From: a virus
Length of the DNA stretch: 41,306 bases
Reading direction: 5' to 3' (one strand)
Virus record (IMG/VR): IMGVR_UViG_3300009420_002288
Coordinates: 1 to 41,306 of that record
The position numbers were made by a program, and so were the translations under genes. How positions within the stretch are numbered: position 1 is the first letter of the stretch; every line of letters starts with the position of its first letter. Shown here piece after piece: positions 36,201 to 40,764 of this stretch. Below the pieces are notes generated by a model. That model saw nothing but the letters and a program-made list of their open reading frames with translations, ran no database searches and was not told the DNA's origin.

Positions 36201-36509
36201 ATAGTCTTTATAAAATGTTACATTTCCTAACTCATCTTTAATAATAGTTGCTGGTTCAAACTGATAATTTTTTCTACTAGTTGAAATATCACCAACATAA
36301 TTGTCATCTTTAGTAAAAGACGCTGCTGTTTCTCTACCAAAATAACCATTAAGTTTTTCAGCAACTCCGGGCTGTATTAATTGGTCTAGTGTACTAGCTA
36401 AGAACTTACTGTTAGGTACTGTTCTAAAATACCTAGGTAAATGCCTTTCGCTTTTTCTTTTTGCGTTAGGATCGCTAGTGCCGCTAGACTGATTATTGTC
36501 GAATGCCAT
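21252..36509 (-). CDS. Giant baseplate/tail structural protein (5085 aa), in the position of T4 gp7
   Basis: One uninterrupted frame of 5085 codons lies directly after gp6. The N-terminus (RHLPRYFRTVPNSKFLASTL) and the blocks RPHTHPWEMIGFTIKPNWWD (near 1146) and FYQGFIQDKGTQNALTKLFD (near 1805) match very large structural proteins of T4-like cyanophages, sometimes called VrlC-like. Modules in order: cupredoxin-like domain (about 168-272), chitin-binding-like modules (near 1465, 1727, 2198, 2270, 2925), FG-GAP-like blades (about 2130-3220), GxGY beta repeats (about 3610-3674 and 3984-4067), 'F-x-x-DG' repeats (from about 4404), and an end block PGVIWVNGERIEYRI (near 4900). T4 gp7 is about a fifth as long, so equivalence is by position only. 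ATG at 36507-36509 has AAGGAAAG upstream. It is probably a baseplate wedge or peripheral tail protein that touches the host surface. Confidence 0.9.
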   Translation of the reverse strand: MAFDNNQSSGTSDPNAKRKSERHLPRYFRTVPNSKFLASTLDQLIQPGVAEKLNGYFGRETAASFTKDDNYVGDISTSRKNYQFEPATIIKDELGNVTFYKDYNDYMNQLTGFNSKVSDHSITNKQEYYAWNPHIDWDKFVNFREYYWLPNGPQVVNVRGQSTEVISTYTVSAADNDDNFGYVFSPDGLTQNPTIKLFRGVTYKFDIDTPGLPFTLRTKRDLDNSFLIDDSLIDNQGTEKGTITFTPTATTPDTLYYVADNDIEAAGLIKVANIEESSAIDIDAEILGKKTYTTGEGFSLTNGMKISFIGDVTPAKYATGEYYVEGVGDKIVLVNQNLLTVPSAFVKDVDVQFDIAGFDRQPFDTAIGYPTVRDYMLINRSAIDGNLWSRYNRWFHKSVIEQSAILNEQPINVDESARAKRPIIEFEKGIKLFNFGTSIKQNVNLLDTYTKDVFSTIEGSTGYNIDGIDLIDGMRILFTADTDKLVNGRIFQVKFFNFDGPGIEVDQTIKQISLIDVTDSIPVTNEVVLITDGNTYKGLMYYYNGTSWKVAQTKTKVNQPPLFELFDENNNSYSDATIYDSTTFKGNKLFSYKEGTGSVDTEVGIPLSYRTITNVGDITFNFNLLNDYFEYRNIEELYYKNTDVGFLRTYSSISTYTNTNGWIKAPTDSTQPVIRNYVFDNTTNIFDIDVYENSAALADLNVTVFLNNVLKFKDVDYTLGISPNNLTTVTFLKPAFTSLTGLTDGDNIIIKTTSVASKNDNGYYDFPSNLERNPLNDNVNEFTLGEVNNHVTSIVENLSNFSGKFPGVGNLRDLGDITKFGNRFVKHSSPLNLAMYSILDQDSNIISSIRYARREYGKFKRLFLQTANDLGWEGPVKEHVDRILAEINKDKINSMPFFFSDMVPQGSVKRTSHIVDDNTQQYFAIAKVFSLDVPSRNSVQVYLNDMQLVHGKDYTFNSEGFCNVTKTKTKGDLLDIYEYETTNGSYVPPTPTKLGLYPSFVPSLYNDNTYQTPVNVIQGHDGSIIKAFNDFRDNLLLELEKRIYNNLKIKYDTSLFDIDSFKGGEFRTTDFNKSAVDSPMLADFIQWSSLVDTDYTENSYYDRLNSWTFNYSTMSSPNGNTLPGFWRAVYQQAYDTDRPHTHPWEMIGFTIKPNWWDTQYGPAPYTKDNLILWTDLQNGVVRAPGEKIKILNNYKRATLLTHIPVDENGTLLSPNDSGYAQNFNSGELNDSFKFGDYSPVETAWRRSSEYPFSLITSWTLNQPSKVLATGFDRVNQVRTLTKQIIYKADNNQIKLKSLIFPNTHLDSTQVYTSGLINYVAGYMASNVVLGYSKYKLDLTSITNQIGFKIAGYTDKNKFKLILDSRTPLNEGNVFVPEENYSIFLNKSSPVKTISYSGVMIERKSNGYKIKGYDNTSPIFKYFPVLPRDKDIVVTIGGASDPYIEFEAGRTYSTGVVVQNSGQFYRVTKSHTADVFNLDNFARLPSLPIRGGREITLRKEYATYAPLELPYGTILKTIEEVTDFLQGYGKYLESVGFVFDNYREEEGVVDDWQTSAKEFAYWTLHNWASGTLISVSPGASQLKFKSDYSVVDNIFDTFYGYTLVKVDGKKLTEDFVQLNRQDPNEFILTPKNTADGIYAIKLPLVQKEHVVLLDNKTVFNDTIYDLEPGYRQERIKVLGYRTANWDGSLNIEGFVYDQAKITNWESNKDYFIGDIIKQKEFYYTASQKVPGTQTFNPSFWNRLDEKPTPGLTPNFEYKTNQFADFYDLDSDNFDAEQQRMAQHLIGYQKRKYLENIINDDVSQYKFYQGFIQDKGTQNALTKLFDVLGNADKDSLEFYEEWAIKSGQYGASDGFDEVEYKLDETKFRLSPQPIELVKSVTGEETDLIYRIQPYETYLKPKKYTHAPFPEKYIAPEQGYVQDSGYVNQEDVNFVVKDYDAILNIDFSLCNRGNLIWVGNDKLTWNIYRHDDTNFNIESVVGGETEFTVVLTSTPQNILPGEIFGVYDLLSTTLSTEDSSFASAQTSKANIGAFFKVKSISLEKITFISSEAIEDIETCVGRLSKLVSVRTSTLTTLNVVAQKLANLKSKFWVDSADSNGWKVYENTQAFTKLQEVSSDTDLTGLDFASSISTNASNTTLVVGSPHEDDGKVYVYQRSSSNSNYLLTQTILAPTGIADSYKGFYEGLLYSINDIVKYNNNFYRVIVAHTSTEIFNESYHSLTSPDLQKFGESIELSDDGKFLIIGSPSASRVRTNYKQFYNETTAYVADDIISYNNKLWKATTAIIPESDNVQFSSFTSVVQTSETIGNITEQSQKINILLTGNYPFTNITTNHVLVRAPKFMYAGIDINDSIKLKWNTKTIANQNQTSYTALEPFAGSGMTALNSSFFTGEHTIQLKVDLIFKINSFTNQPTVGSTVSTQTGTGTVAYVFEVDGSLGIYLNNISGSFAQTDSLFLFGGDFVGEYTTAAPSETIDVDSYYGGYWMIAVPVTYQVSSVTTSDAGHGLVYQDAITDSSVSNKYYYNSRDYETATVDSENTKASEIVSLSYQGLPGAGGSTDPFLSSLFVMRAPKVLTDTLSPADTIKCYMPSLLRYDGTGNNPEAIGLLNTDFTKTLTVTELWDGYIKFKFTKFNLFGEPYEPRIGDIVEDVTTGAQAEVTYMRRSALNVVVFVKNVTGNWSKGFIFGNNAEIRFLGDPLDPSPIYQVDRVMGEIYGVSLGLDSEGIGKLLVIDAGRNIPVTGRTPTTWENSASDNFEYWFYQADTVAGVPVAANIPSVTNNDWINVYNIPAVKLADPGQHFHQGMFSIYTTVGSNIFSYVNSYIGPGVQGDDFYFGSDVKLSKLNNLYKLFIRAGQNFKTNREFLKSGTTLDDSTFIPGRVYFVNYGTDEEGNVWNWELSKDKKFQGEFADSLSYQTNDLVYINGSIFKANTNLSPGIFNGAEWTQQTTPIDYIGYIPNDKEILPLFDSADPSTVLDQGSLFNFNKMAVSKDGEVLIGLAQYENNSTTPAQVVVYRNNNGNFQRHQTIAQTDLPVNEDDIWNDNTNWGGSIDISSDGNMIAISEPQAEVKRTDEDPTKVTNDQGRVFILVKSKTTGFFELSQTLYSRSNESVELFGNTLSFSNNILAIASKNADIVSPATFDALATTFDNNFTLFAKTFIDTGVVYVYENIDDTLVYGQTLSYITDGSTEVPKNFGANLYANNDHVYVGLPNQSVEAGNVGAVVDYKKPNTKNIWEVHSNPKKTVDLNKIKKLFLYDTKENKLVTYLDYIDPLQGKIAGIAEQELSYKLHYDPAIYTIGTDEVTVSNSDVWNRDQVGRLWWDLSTCKFLNPYQNNTIFSSSIWNTQFTGNSIDVYEWIETTLLPSEWNEIAITDDGVVEGITGLTKYDDTVYASKRIYDSISQTFSLKYFYWVKGKITTPDVADRTISSFNVARYIDNPAGMGYKFVNFITPTSFVLHNCESLLKDTDVALSTQYWKIENQNINIHNQYQLFTAGLDTSKPNYDIERKWFDSLIGYDTAGRTVPDPNLSVKERYGILNNPRQSWFVNKNEAFKQVIDRVNGVLLKNLIIDDKIITPLLSKQEIPVSTSSSFDITVDTYQDLSFVGSAKVSQATLTPVFVDGKIVRVTITDPGRGYKVVPNVQIYGSNETPAAIALTLNSVGSVISATVTNQGSGYSEQYTTLFVRRFTALVKSDSTIQGKWALYERNIKNTEWTRKLSQSYDTSLFWNYIDWYDEGYNIFTEIDHLIDSTYQLESLDDTTGDIIKISNVGTGGWLLLEKIDNSSSIDYTISYKTVGRQNGTIKFLPTLYNAGISSGFDSISYDIKVYDSQPVQESRIILKALRDNLFVDELAIEYNNLFLSSLKYVFSEQKLVDWAFKTSFIKAKHNVGDLSKKITFQNDNLPSYEEYLKEVKPFKSKLREYISDYNYLNVSGNLVTDFDLPPRWNDITKSITPQNVKVIDNVIVGTNADLTTYPNKNWLDNIAYQVKSIVIADAGSGYTQPPIISFVGQDQSSTDTGSGAKAIAKLGRGGKIESIELVSSGSGYLNPPIVEINGSMSEGGTQAKLIAYIGNGLVRGMHSTIKFDRVSGSFVITKLTEVETFTGTGNKFIFDLIFPMDLRTNTIEINIGGELALQSEYTYTNIKDVTKGYDRYSGRVTFTVPPKFGQLISITYKKPVELLTAADRINLFYDTQSGKFGKDLSQLMDGIDYGGVEVKSFEFGGTTGWDALPWYTDSWDTYDTTYEDEVFKLDGSTSSITLSKALENGIVYNIYKNGVRIDDPNYPSSQTNPNAICQSITGNGTTTTIFLDGDGLGIDESVSSTDIIIIRKTTSDGSFINDPESYDTTIEGGNIAYTTATGLKAEDITIDGDGFVTPTTSKGPEEIVPGQVLDTVDISVFERPTGGSSIIVNRNYIGDGSTKIFDIGKSPFTESSLFVKINNDILEPTTNDSTLGYTIDYVNKAVNFEIAPVDGARINITLVEVAGLQILDIDSFISDGSSNSFETNMRWTDNVQAIATSNGIKLDTTLMKTTGLHPNNVELVLASPLAAGDVIRYALFIGEGSDLDSFSQVVVDDFIADGVNDRLTLSQAPFSYGPAGIHTLVQLGDKILHSGYNQSFTVSAEREYKLDLWQIPIGTLTNSEVQVYLNGTLLEYSTQWSFISAEAFDSDTPLDEQIGSTVQLAETIGVAGDELLVYIIKQSEYRFGYFENQGEASQVFVPQPTICSFEVARPVGTRIRVFQFSNSIAQKFERESYTVREDTPLTKGSTAYYFLNNLRAGLFKLRTTAVDSKYVWVILNGTLLLADVDYSVTKDNSYIKLVNNLNEGDRIEVLHFGNPTNITKFGWRQFKDMLNKTHYKRIDGEKNYILAKDLLQHDKTIEIANANGITEVAVASKYPGVIWVNGERIEYRIKDGNLLKQLQRGTLGTGVPNLHSSGVEIYDQSIEASMPYKDETLTTTFTADGTSNAFELDFVPGAGGVNEFEVFVAGRRLRKTAISSYKFESKDNAGVITSSTAQDSPEGDITLPAEFSLSGNTLTITVNDPETELKEGNNIIIIRKQGKQWTVPGTPMSKADSDIGRFLRATSVDLPR
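24310..25690 (-). repeat. GxGY beta repeats encoded in the giant gene
   Basis: At least four copies of a short protein repeat occur, with a G-[SR]-G-Y turn followed by P-x-[IV] and preceded by a G-x-[IV]-x-S/R-[IV] strand. Examples are TDPGRGYKVVPNVQIYG and TNQGSGYSEQY (25490-25680), and DAGSGYTQPPIISFVG and SSGSGYLNPPIVEINGS (24310-24560). The two clusters are separated by about 300 residues of other sequence. Such repeats are frequent in phage tail proteins and probably form stacked beta structure. Confidence 0.75.
26850..30120 (-). repeat. FG-GAP-like beta-propeller blades encoded in the giant gene
   Basis: Recurrent blades have the form 'S-x-D/N-G-x-x-[IL]-x-[IV]-[GA]-x-[PAS] ... G-x-V-[YF]-[VI]-[YL]'. 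Examples: TTLVVGSPHEDDGKVYVYQR (near residue 2140), SDDGKFLIIGSPSASR (2235), KMAVSKDGEVLIGLAQ (2985), SSDGNMIAISEPQA (3050), FSNNILAIASKNAD (3120) and NDHVYVGLPNQS (3200). Six blades are visible; a seventh is possible. A long insertion of about 700 residues separates the second and third, and chitin-binding-like modules are inserted between blades. FG-GAP repeats build integrin-type propellers; calcium loops are not convincing here. Confidence 0.6.
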
Positions 36510-36525
36510 TTAATTCTTTCCTTGA

Positions 36526-36533
36526 AATTTATA
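36526..36533 (-). promoter_or_regulatory. Weak late promoter-like octamer (TATAAATT) before the giant gene
   Basis: The minus strand at the end of gp6 reads TATAAATT, seven of eight bases of the late consensus, 16 bases before the ATG at 36509. It lacks the ATAAATAC form shared by the other elements and would leave a very short leader, so it may be chance. Confidence 0.3.
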
Positions 36534-39500
36534 CACTTTTTATTCCAGAAGATACTGTTGTTGTTGCTGTAGAAATAGTTCCACTAGCTCGTAATCTACT
36601 TGCTGTAATAGCGTCTATAACGTCGACATTATTAACAGTTGCTCCGCTTATAAAAATTTGATCGCTTTCTGCTTTAATTTCAAATAAGCTGCCAAATGTT
36701 TGACTTGTTTGTGTAGGGACAATTAAAAATGTTACTAGGTCCGGTGTAAGTTCAGACATTACGTAGTTTGCCATTTCTGAAAAGAAAAACTTATCGCCAA
36801 AGTCCCAATTTTCTAGTGCAAAATATTCATTAATTGCTGCAATAATTCTTGACTTAATGTCGTTATCGTTTAACACAAGATCTGGATTCTTAACCACTTT
36901 GAATGATGCTTGCAAATCTGCTGTTGCCTTATTACCAAATAATACTTTGTACGTAACTGGATGATAAATTATCTCATCACTTAATGACTTAATCTTAGAT
37001 AATTCTGTATTATAAGAAAGAGCTAATGCATCTGAACTTGCTGGTAATGGTTCTTTTGCACTTCCGTTTAAAAACGCTCTAAAATCTGTATCATAACTTC
37101 TAGTTAAAATATAAGTATCAATTAAATTACTTGAACTAGGATCAAGTCTTGAACTATCATCTGCACCATGAACATAATAGAAAGATATAGCTTCTCTACC
37201 AATTCTTGCTCTGTAATCAGTAGTTTGTACTAATAATCCTAATGTACTATTATAGTTTTTAAACACGTTAGTTGTAGTAAAATAAAATAACTGCCCATTT
37301 GTATATGTACTAAGTGGAGATAATAATGCTTCTGAACTTAATATTATTGGATATAATGTTTCAATCTTAATAAAATTATAATCTTCAACACCGTCTGTAG
37401 TAGTAACCTTTTCTTGGAATATATATTTTGTTAATGGATTAATTGTTTCATTTACTACAGTGTCAAAAACGTCCGGATCGTCGACTACTCCGTCATCATC
37501 AGTATCAAAAAACGATACTTCTATCTTTTTACTATCTACATATCCTTCAGCATCTCTATATTCTTCTGTTAATTCCCAATCATAATCAATAGTAAACGGA
37601 AGAGCACTATCGGGTTGAGTGTTTATATTTAAGATACTAATCCTATCCTTAACTATTTTACCAGTTAGGTTATTATAGATTTTGTCGCTAGAGTTAAAAT
37701 AGAATCGTATTTCTTGATCGCTTTCAAAAATATACCTCATTGCTCTATTTTTAATTGTATACGTTTCGCCGTCGGTTTCAAACAATAACATCCAGCTTGA
37801 ATCTAATTGTTGGTTTGAAACATCACCAGTTTTACCTGTACTAAAATCATTAGAAGTATTTAAATTATTTTCTGTAATAATTCTCCAAGACTGTGTATCT
37901 GTACTATACCGAAGTCCAAATGTTTTATAAGCAAAGACTTGGTCAATTAATTGTGTTGCAACGTCAGTTGCTAAAGTTGCAGACAACCCCGGTCGAATTT
38001 CTGATAAACGAGAACCACTAGGAATAACATCATTTAATGATACTGGTCCTAGTCCAGTAGTAGCAACTATAGATCCATCTCCAGTAACTGATGCTATTTT
38101 AACCCATTTATAATTTACTACACCTTTTTTACCTTCATAACCAGTTATAGAAACTAAGTCAGTATTAAGGAAACTTTTTCCTACTGGAGGTAAAAACTTA
38201 ACCATTGTTCCAGGAACTATTAGTTTTAATAACGATGAAGTATACGATCCTAATTGAGATTTTATATCAGCTGAATTTTTAAAATATCCTGTACTTAAAT
38301 TTGTAGCGTTTGTTAGTTGTGTCCAAGTTACTCCAAGATCTATTGAGGATATTTTAGGAAAATAATTATAATAATAATTTCTAATTTTTTTGTTAACTAA
38401 TATAGGCTCTATAGTATTAACAATTGCGCCTTCAATATCTGTTTTAGTAGAAAAAGTAAACGTTGTTTTAGGTATTAGTGTTTCTTTATATAATACTCCG
38501 TCAGTGCCGTACAAACTAGTTTTACTATATTTTCCAGTAGCGTCTATTAAATCAAAATACCTACTAATACCGCTTGATGTTCTATTAATAGATTTTACTT
38601 TAATGATCTCTTGGCTTATTCCCAATGGAGCAATTTGATAATCTTCAGCAGTAACCATTCTATTCTGTGTATAGTATGTTGATGGAGCATTTTGCTTAAT
38701 ACTTGCACTAGTTTCACTTGAAGTTGAGTTATCAACAGTATACTTTAATTCATAAGAAATTGTTAATGTTTCAATTTTATTATTAACTGATAGGTAAGGA
38801 ACTGTAACAGTTATTCCTCGCATATCGTCTGGTGTAACAATAACTCTTTCATTTTTACTTACTCTATAAAATACACGGAAACTACCTTTTGGTAATTTTC
38901 CAAATACTCCGTCGGAAAATATTAAACTAATTCTATCATCTACACGAGTTAACACACTGTAAATATTTTGTATATTTTTATCTAAACTATTATATACTAC
39001 ATTATTACCTTCAACTGCATCAACCTTAGACCATAATTCAACTTCGTTTCCAAAACTATCTAATTTGTATAACCATACATCTGTAATATTAACATTAGTA
39101 GCATCAATAGCAACAACTTGGTTAGTGCTAGGAGTGTCTATTGTGAAAGTGCCTTCGTCTATCGACCCTTCTCTAAAATGACTAAAGAATCCAGTATTTG
39201 AACTTGCATTTCCTCTGCCGTCATCTCGGTATAAAAATGCAAAGTTGTTTCCAGGGAACGGTGCTTCTTCTTGTATAACAGTATCAACAACATCTGTTGA
39301 TACAATCTCAAATCTTACACTCCTACCGTCAACTGCTTTAGAAAAGCTATAAACTGGAACTTCGTCATTAGTACTAAGCATGCGATATTGTTGTGTTGGA
39401 ATACCACTAGAAACATCTTTCTTAATAGGTCTTCCAAACTTTGCATTGGCTGGTAACGTTACATTCATAACTTTTATAAATTGCTCGTACCAATCTAAAT

Positions 39501-39945
39501 TAGTAGGATCATTCCAAACAATTGTCTGCCTGGCTAAATTAACATTATTAGAATCTATAATTTCTTCTGATGTTGAAATACTTTCAATTTTAAGTAATCC
39601 GTTTGCAGATTGATTACGTTTAGGATTGTAAGACAGTAAGCGAGCAAGACGGAGAACTGATTCTCTACGCTCTGCTAACTCTAAGTAATTTTCTCTTGCA
39701 TTTAAATCAATGCGGAATGATATATTTTGACCCATATATGCAATTAAGTCAATTAATGCTAAGTATTCACTTGATTCAATATAGTCATTAAAATCTTCTG
39801 GATAATTTTCTCTCAAATAGTTAATCATTGTCCGACGGAGGTTTTCAAAGTCATAACTCTGAAAATCTGCATTACGGAATGACTGGTACACCCGTTTCCA
39901 GTCCTCTGCTAATAATAATCTATTTTGTCTATCTGTCGCTGACAT
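36529..39945 (-). CDS. 6: Baseplate wedge subunit gp6-like (1138 aa)
   Basis: The N-terminal part (LRRTMINYLRENYPEDFNDY, then SSEYLALIDLIAYMGQNISF and ARENYLELAERRESVLRLAR) is the conserved gp6 wedge signature of T4-like phages. The C-terminus (WDFGDKFFFSEMANYVMSEL, QIFISGATVNNVDVIDAITA, SRLRASG) also matches gp6 ends in marine T4-like phages. T4 gp6 has about 660 residues, so this version carries large additions in its middle (about residues 200-950), mainly beta-rich sequence with few motifs. gp6 dimers form the inner ring of the baseplate and clamp the wedges to the hub. ATG at 39943-39945 has AAGGA about 10 bases upstream, and a perfect late octamer lies before it. The gene precedes the giant protein by 19 bases. 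Confidence 0.92.
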   Translation of the reverse strand: MSATDRQNRLLLAEDWKRVYQSFRNADFQSYDFENLRRTMINYLRENYPEDFNDYIESSEYLALIDLIAYMGQNISFRIDLNARENYLELAERRESVLRLARLLSYNPKRNQSANGLLKIESISTSEEIIDSNNVNLARQTIVWNDPTNLDWYEQFIKVMNVTLPANAKFGRPIKKDVSSGIPTQQYRMLSTNDEVPVYSFSKAVDGRSVRFEIVSTDVVDTVIQEEAPFPGNNFAFLYRDDGRGNASSNTGFFSHFREGSIDEGTFTIDTPSTNQVVAIDATNVNITDVWLYKLDSFGNEVELWSKVDAVEGNNVVYNSLDKNIQNIYSVLTRVDDRISLIFSDGVFGKLPKGSFRVFYRVSKNERVIVTPDDMRGITVTVPYLSVNNKIETLTISYELKYTVDNSTSSETSASIKQNAPSTYYTQNRMVTAEDYQIAPLGISQEIIKVKSINRTSSGISRYFDLIDATGKYSKTSLYGTDGVLYKETLIPKTTFTFSTKTDIEGAIVNTIEPILVNKKIRNYYYNYFPKISSIDLGVTWTQLTNATNLSTGYFKNSADIKSQLGSYTSSLLKLIVPGTMVKFLPPVGKSFLNTDLVSITGYEGKKGVVNYKWVKIASVTGDGSIVATTGLGPVSLNDVIPSGSRLSEIRPGLSATLATDVATQLIDQVFAYKTFGLRYSTDTQSWRIITENNLNTSNDFSTGKTGDVSNQQLDSSWMLLFETDGETYTIKNRAMRYIFESDQEIRFYFNSSDKIYNNLTGKIVKDRISILNINTQPDSALPFTIDYDWELTEEYRDAEGYVDSKKIEVSFFDTDDDGVVDDPDVFDTVVNETINPLTKYIFQEKVTTTDGVEDYNFIKIETLYPIILSSEALLSPLSTYTNGQLFYFTTTNVFKNYNSTLGLLVQTTDYRARIGREAISFYYVHGADDSSRLDPSSSNLIDTYILTRSYDTDFRAFLNGSAKEPLPASSDALALSYNTELSKIKSLSDEIIYHPVTYKVLFGNKATADLQASFKVVKNPDLVLNDNDIKSRIIAAINEYFALENWDFGDKFFFSEMANYVMSELTPDLVTFLIVPTQTSQTFGSLFEIKAESDQIFISGATVNNVDVIDAITASRLRASGTISTATTTVSSGIKSV

Positions 39946-39967
39946 ATTTTACATCCTTCGTTATAAG

Positions 39968-39975
39968 TATTTATA
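39968..39975 (-). promoter_or_regulatory. T4-type late promoter octamer, perfect TATAAATA
   Basis: In the 57-base gap between gp25 and gp6 the minus strand reads CTATAAATAC, an exact match to the T4 late promoter consensus, which is read by the sigma-like gp55 protein in T4. It ends 22 bases before the gp6 ATG at 39945, with the ribosome site GAAGGA between. This is the best promoter in the window. Confidence 0.72.
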
Positions 39976-40002
39976 GCATCTAGTTAAGTGCGTATATTAA
40001 AA

Positions 40003-40452
40003 TTACGACTTTAAAAAGCCTGCATCTTCGTCAAATCGCATCCTTAATGTCTCTGAAATGTTAAACGGAAGATAAGTTATAGTACACTCTATTTGTATTC
40101 CTTTTTCATACTGATCAATTACAATACGGTCAACGTTGGTCCTTGGATCACTGTTAACAATTTTTGTAACATTTTGTGTTATTGCTTCTTTCAATGTCTC
40201 AGTTAATGGCTCAAATAAAGCGTCCCATATAATTGTTCCAAACTCAGGATTACTAAGTTTTTCACCTTGCCTAATATGAAAATGATTGATTAAATCTTGC
40301 TTAATCAAAGATATATCGTATAAACTATAGGAAGCATTGTCAGGATTAACTGTACTCATTCCTCTATATGATGTTTTTGTATTAACATCATCTTTTCTAG
40401 CTTTTCCAGGAACAGTAATTTCTGAATATATTTTTTTCTCTATTGTGCTCAT
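40003..40452 (-). CDS. 25: Baseplate wedge subunit gp25-like (149 aa)
   Basis: The protein belongs to the GPW/gp25 family. The core signature is LINHFHIRQGEKLSNPEFGT with IIWDALFEP directly after, followed by the helix ITQNVTKIVNSDPR and a strand-rich end (CTITYLPFNISETLRMRF). gp25 forms part of the wedge-hub junction and nucleates sheath assembly in contractile tails and related injection systems. It is slightly longer than T4 gp25 (about 132 residues) through an N-terminal extension with GKARKDDVNTKTSYRGMSTV. Its gene is followed by the late promoter and gp6, the same order as in other T4-like phages. ATG at 40450-40452 has AAGG about 12 bases upstream. Confidence 0.95.
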   Translation of the reverse strand: MSTIEKKIYSEITVPGKARKDDVNTKTSYRGMSTVNPDNASYSLYDISLIKQDLINHFHIRQGEKLSNPEFGTIIWDALFEPLTETLKEAITQNVTKIVNSDPRTNVDRIVIDQYEKGIQIECTITYLPFNISETLRMRFDEDAGFLKS

Positions 40453-40470
40453 AACGTATTTACCTTATTT

Positions 40471-40764
40471 TTAATCACCCACAAACACATCAGGCGATCC
40501 TTGGGCTGTTACTGGTCCGCAGTGAGCACCACCCGCTGACGGGCATAAACTGTCTGGGCTTGCTCCGTCTGGTGTGTGGTTTACTACTAGTAAGTTATTA
40601 ATAAAAACAGCTTTAGATCCTGCAATTAGGGCGCCTCCGCCGTGTGTATTTGGATCACCGTTGACTGATACTAACAAGTTATTAACGTATACTTTTCCTT
40701 GCCCTGCAACTACTGTTGTTGCTCCACACGATCTTGCATCACTATGTCTATGTATAGCCGGCAT
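40471..40764 (-). CDS. PAAR-repeat tail spike tip protein (97 aa)
   Basis: The small protein has Gly-rich turns and strands typical of PAAR proteins: PAIHRHSDARSCGATTVV, KVYVNNLLVSVNGDPNTHGG, ALIAGSKAVFINNLLVVNHT, then SLCPSAGGAHCGPVTAQGSP. His5, His7, His41, His63 and Cys74/Cys82 are candidate ligands for the metal that stabilises the cone apex. PAAR proteins sharpen the spike formed by gp5 or VgrG; the T4 counterpart is gp5.4, of about the same size. Its start overlaps the stop of the gp5-like gene as TAATG, fitting production of spike and tip in step. Strong assignment. Confidence 0.93.
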   Translation of the reverse strand: MPAIHRHSDARSCGATTVVAGQGKVYVNNLLVSVNGDPNTHGGGALIAGSKAVFINNLLVVNHTPDGASPDSLCPSAGGAHCGPVTAQGSPDVFVGD

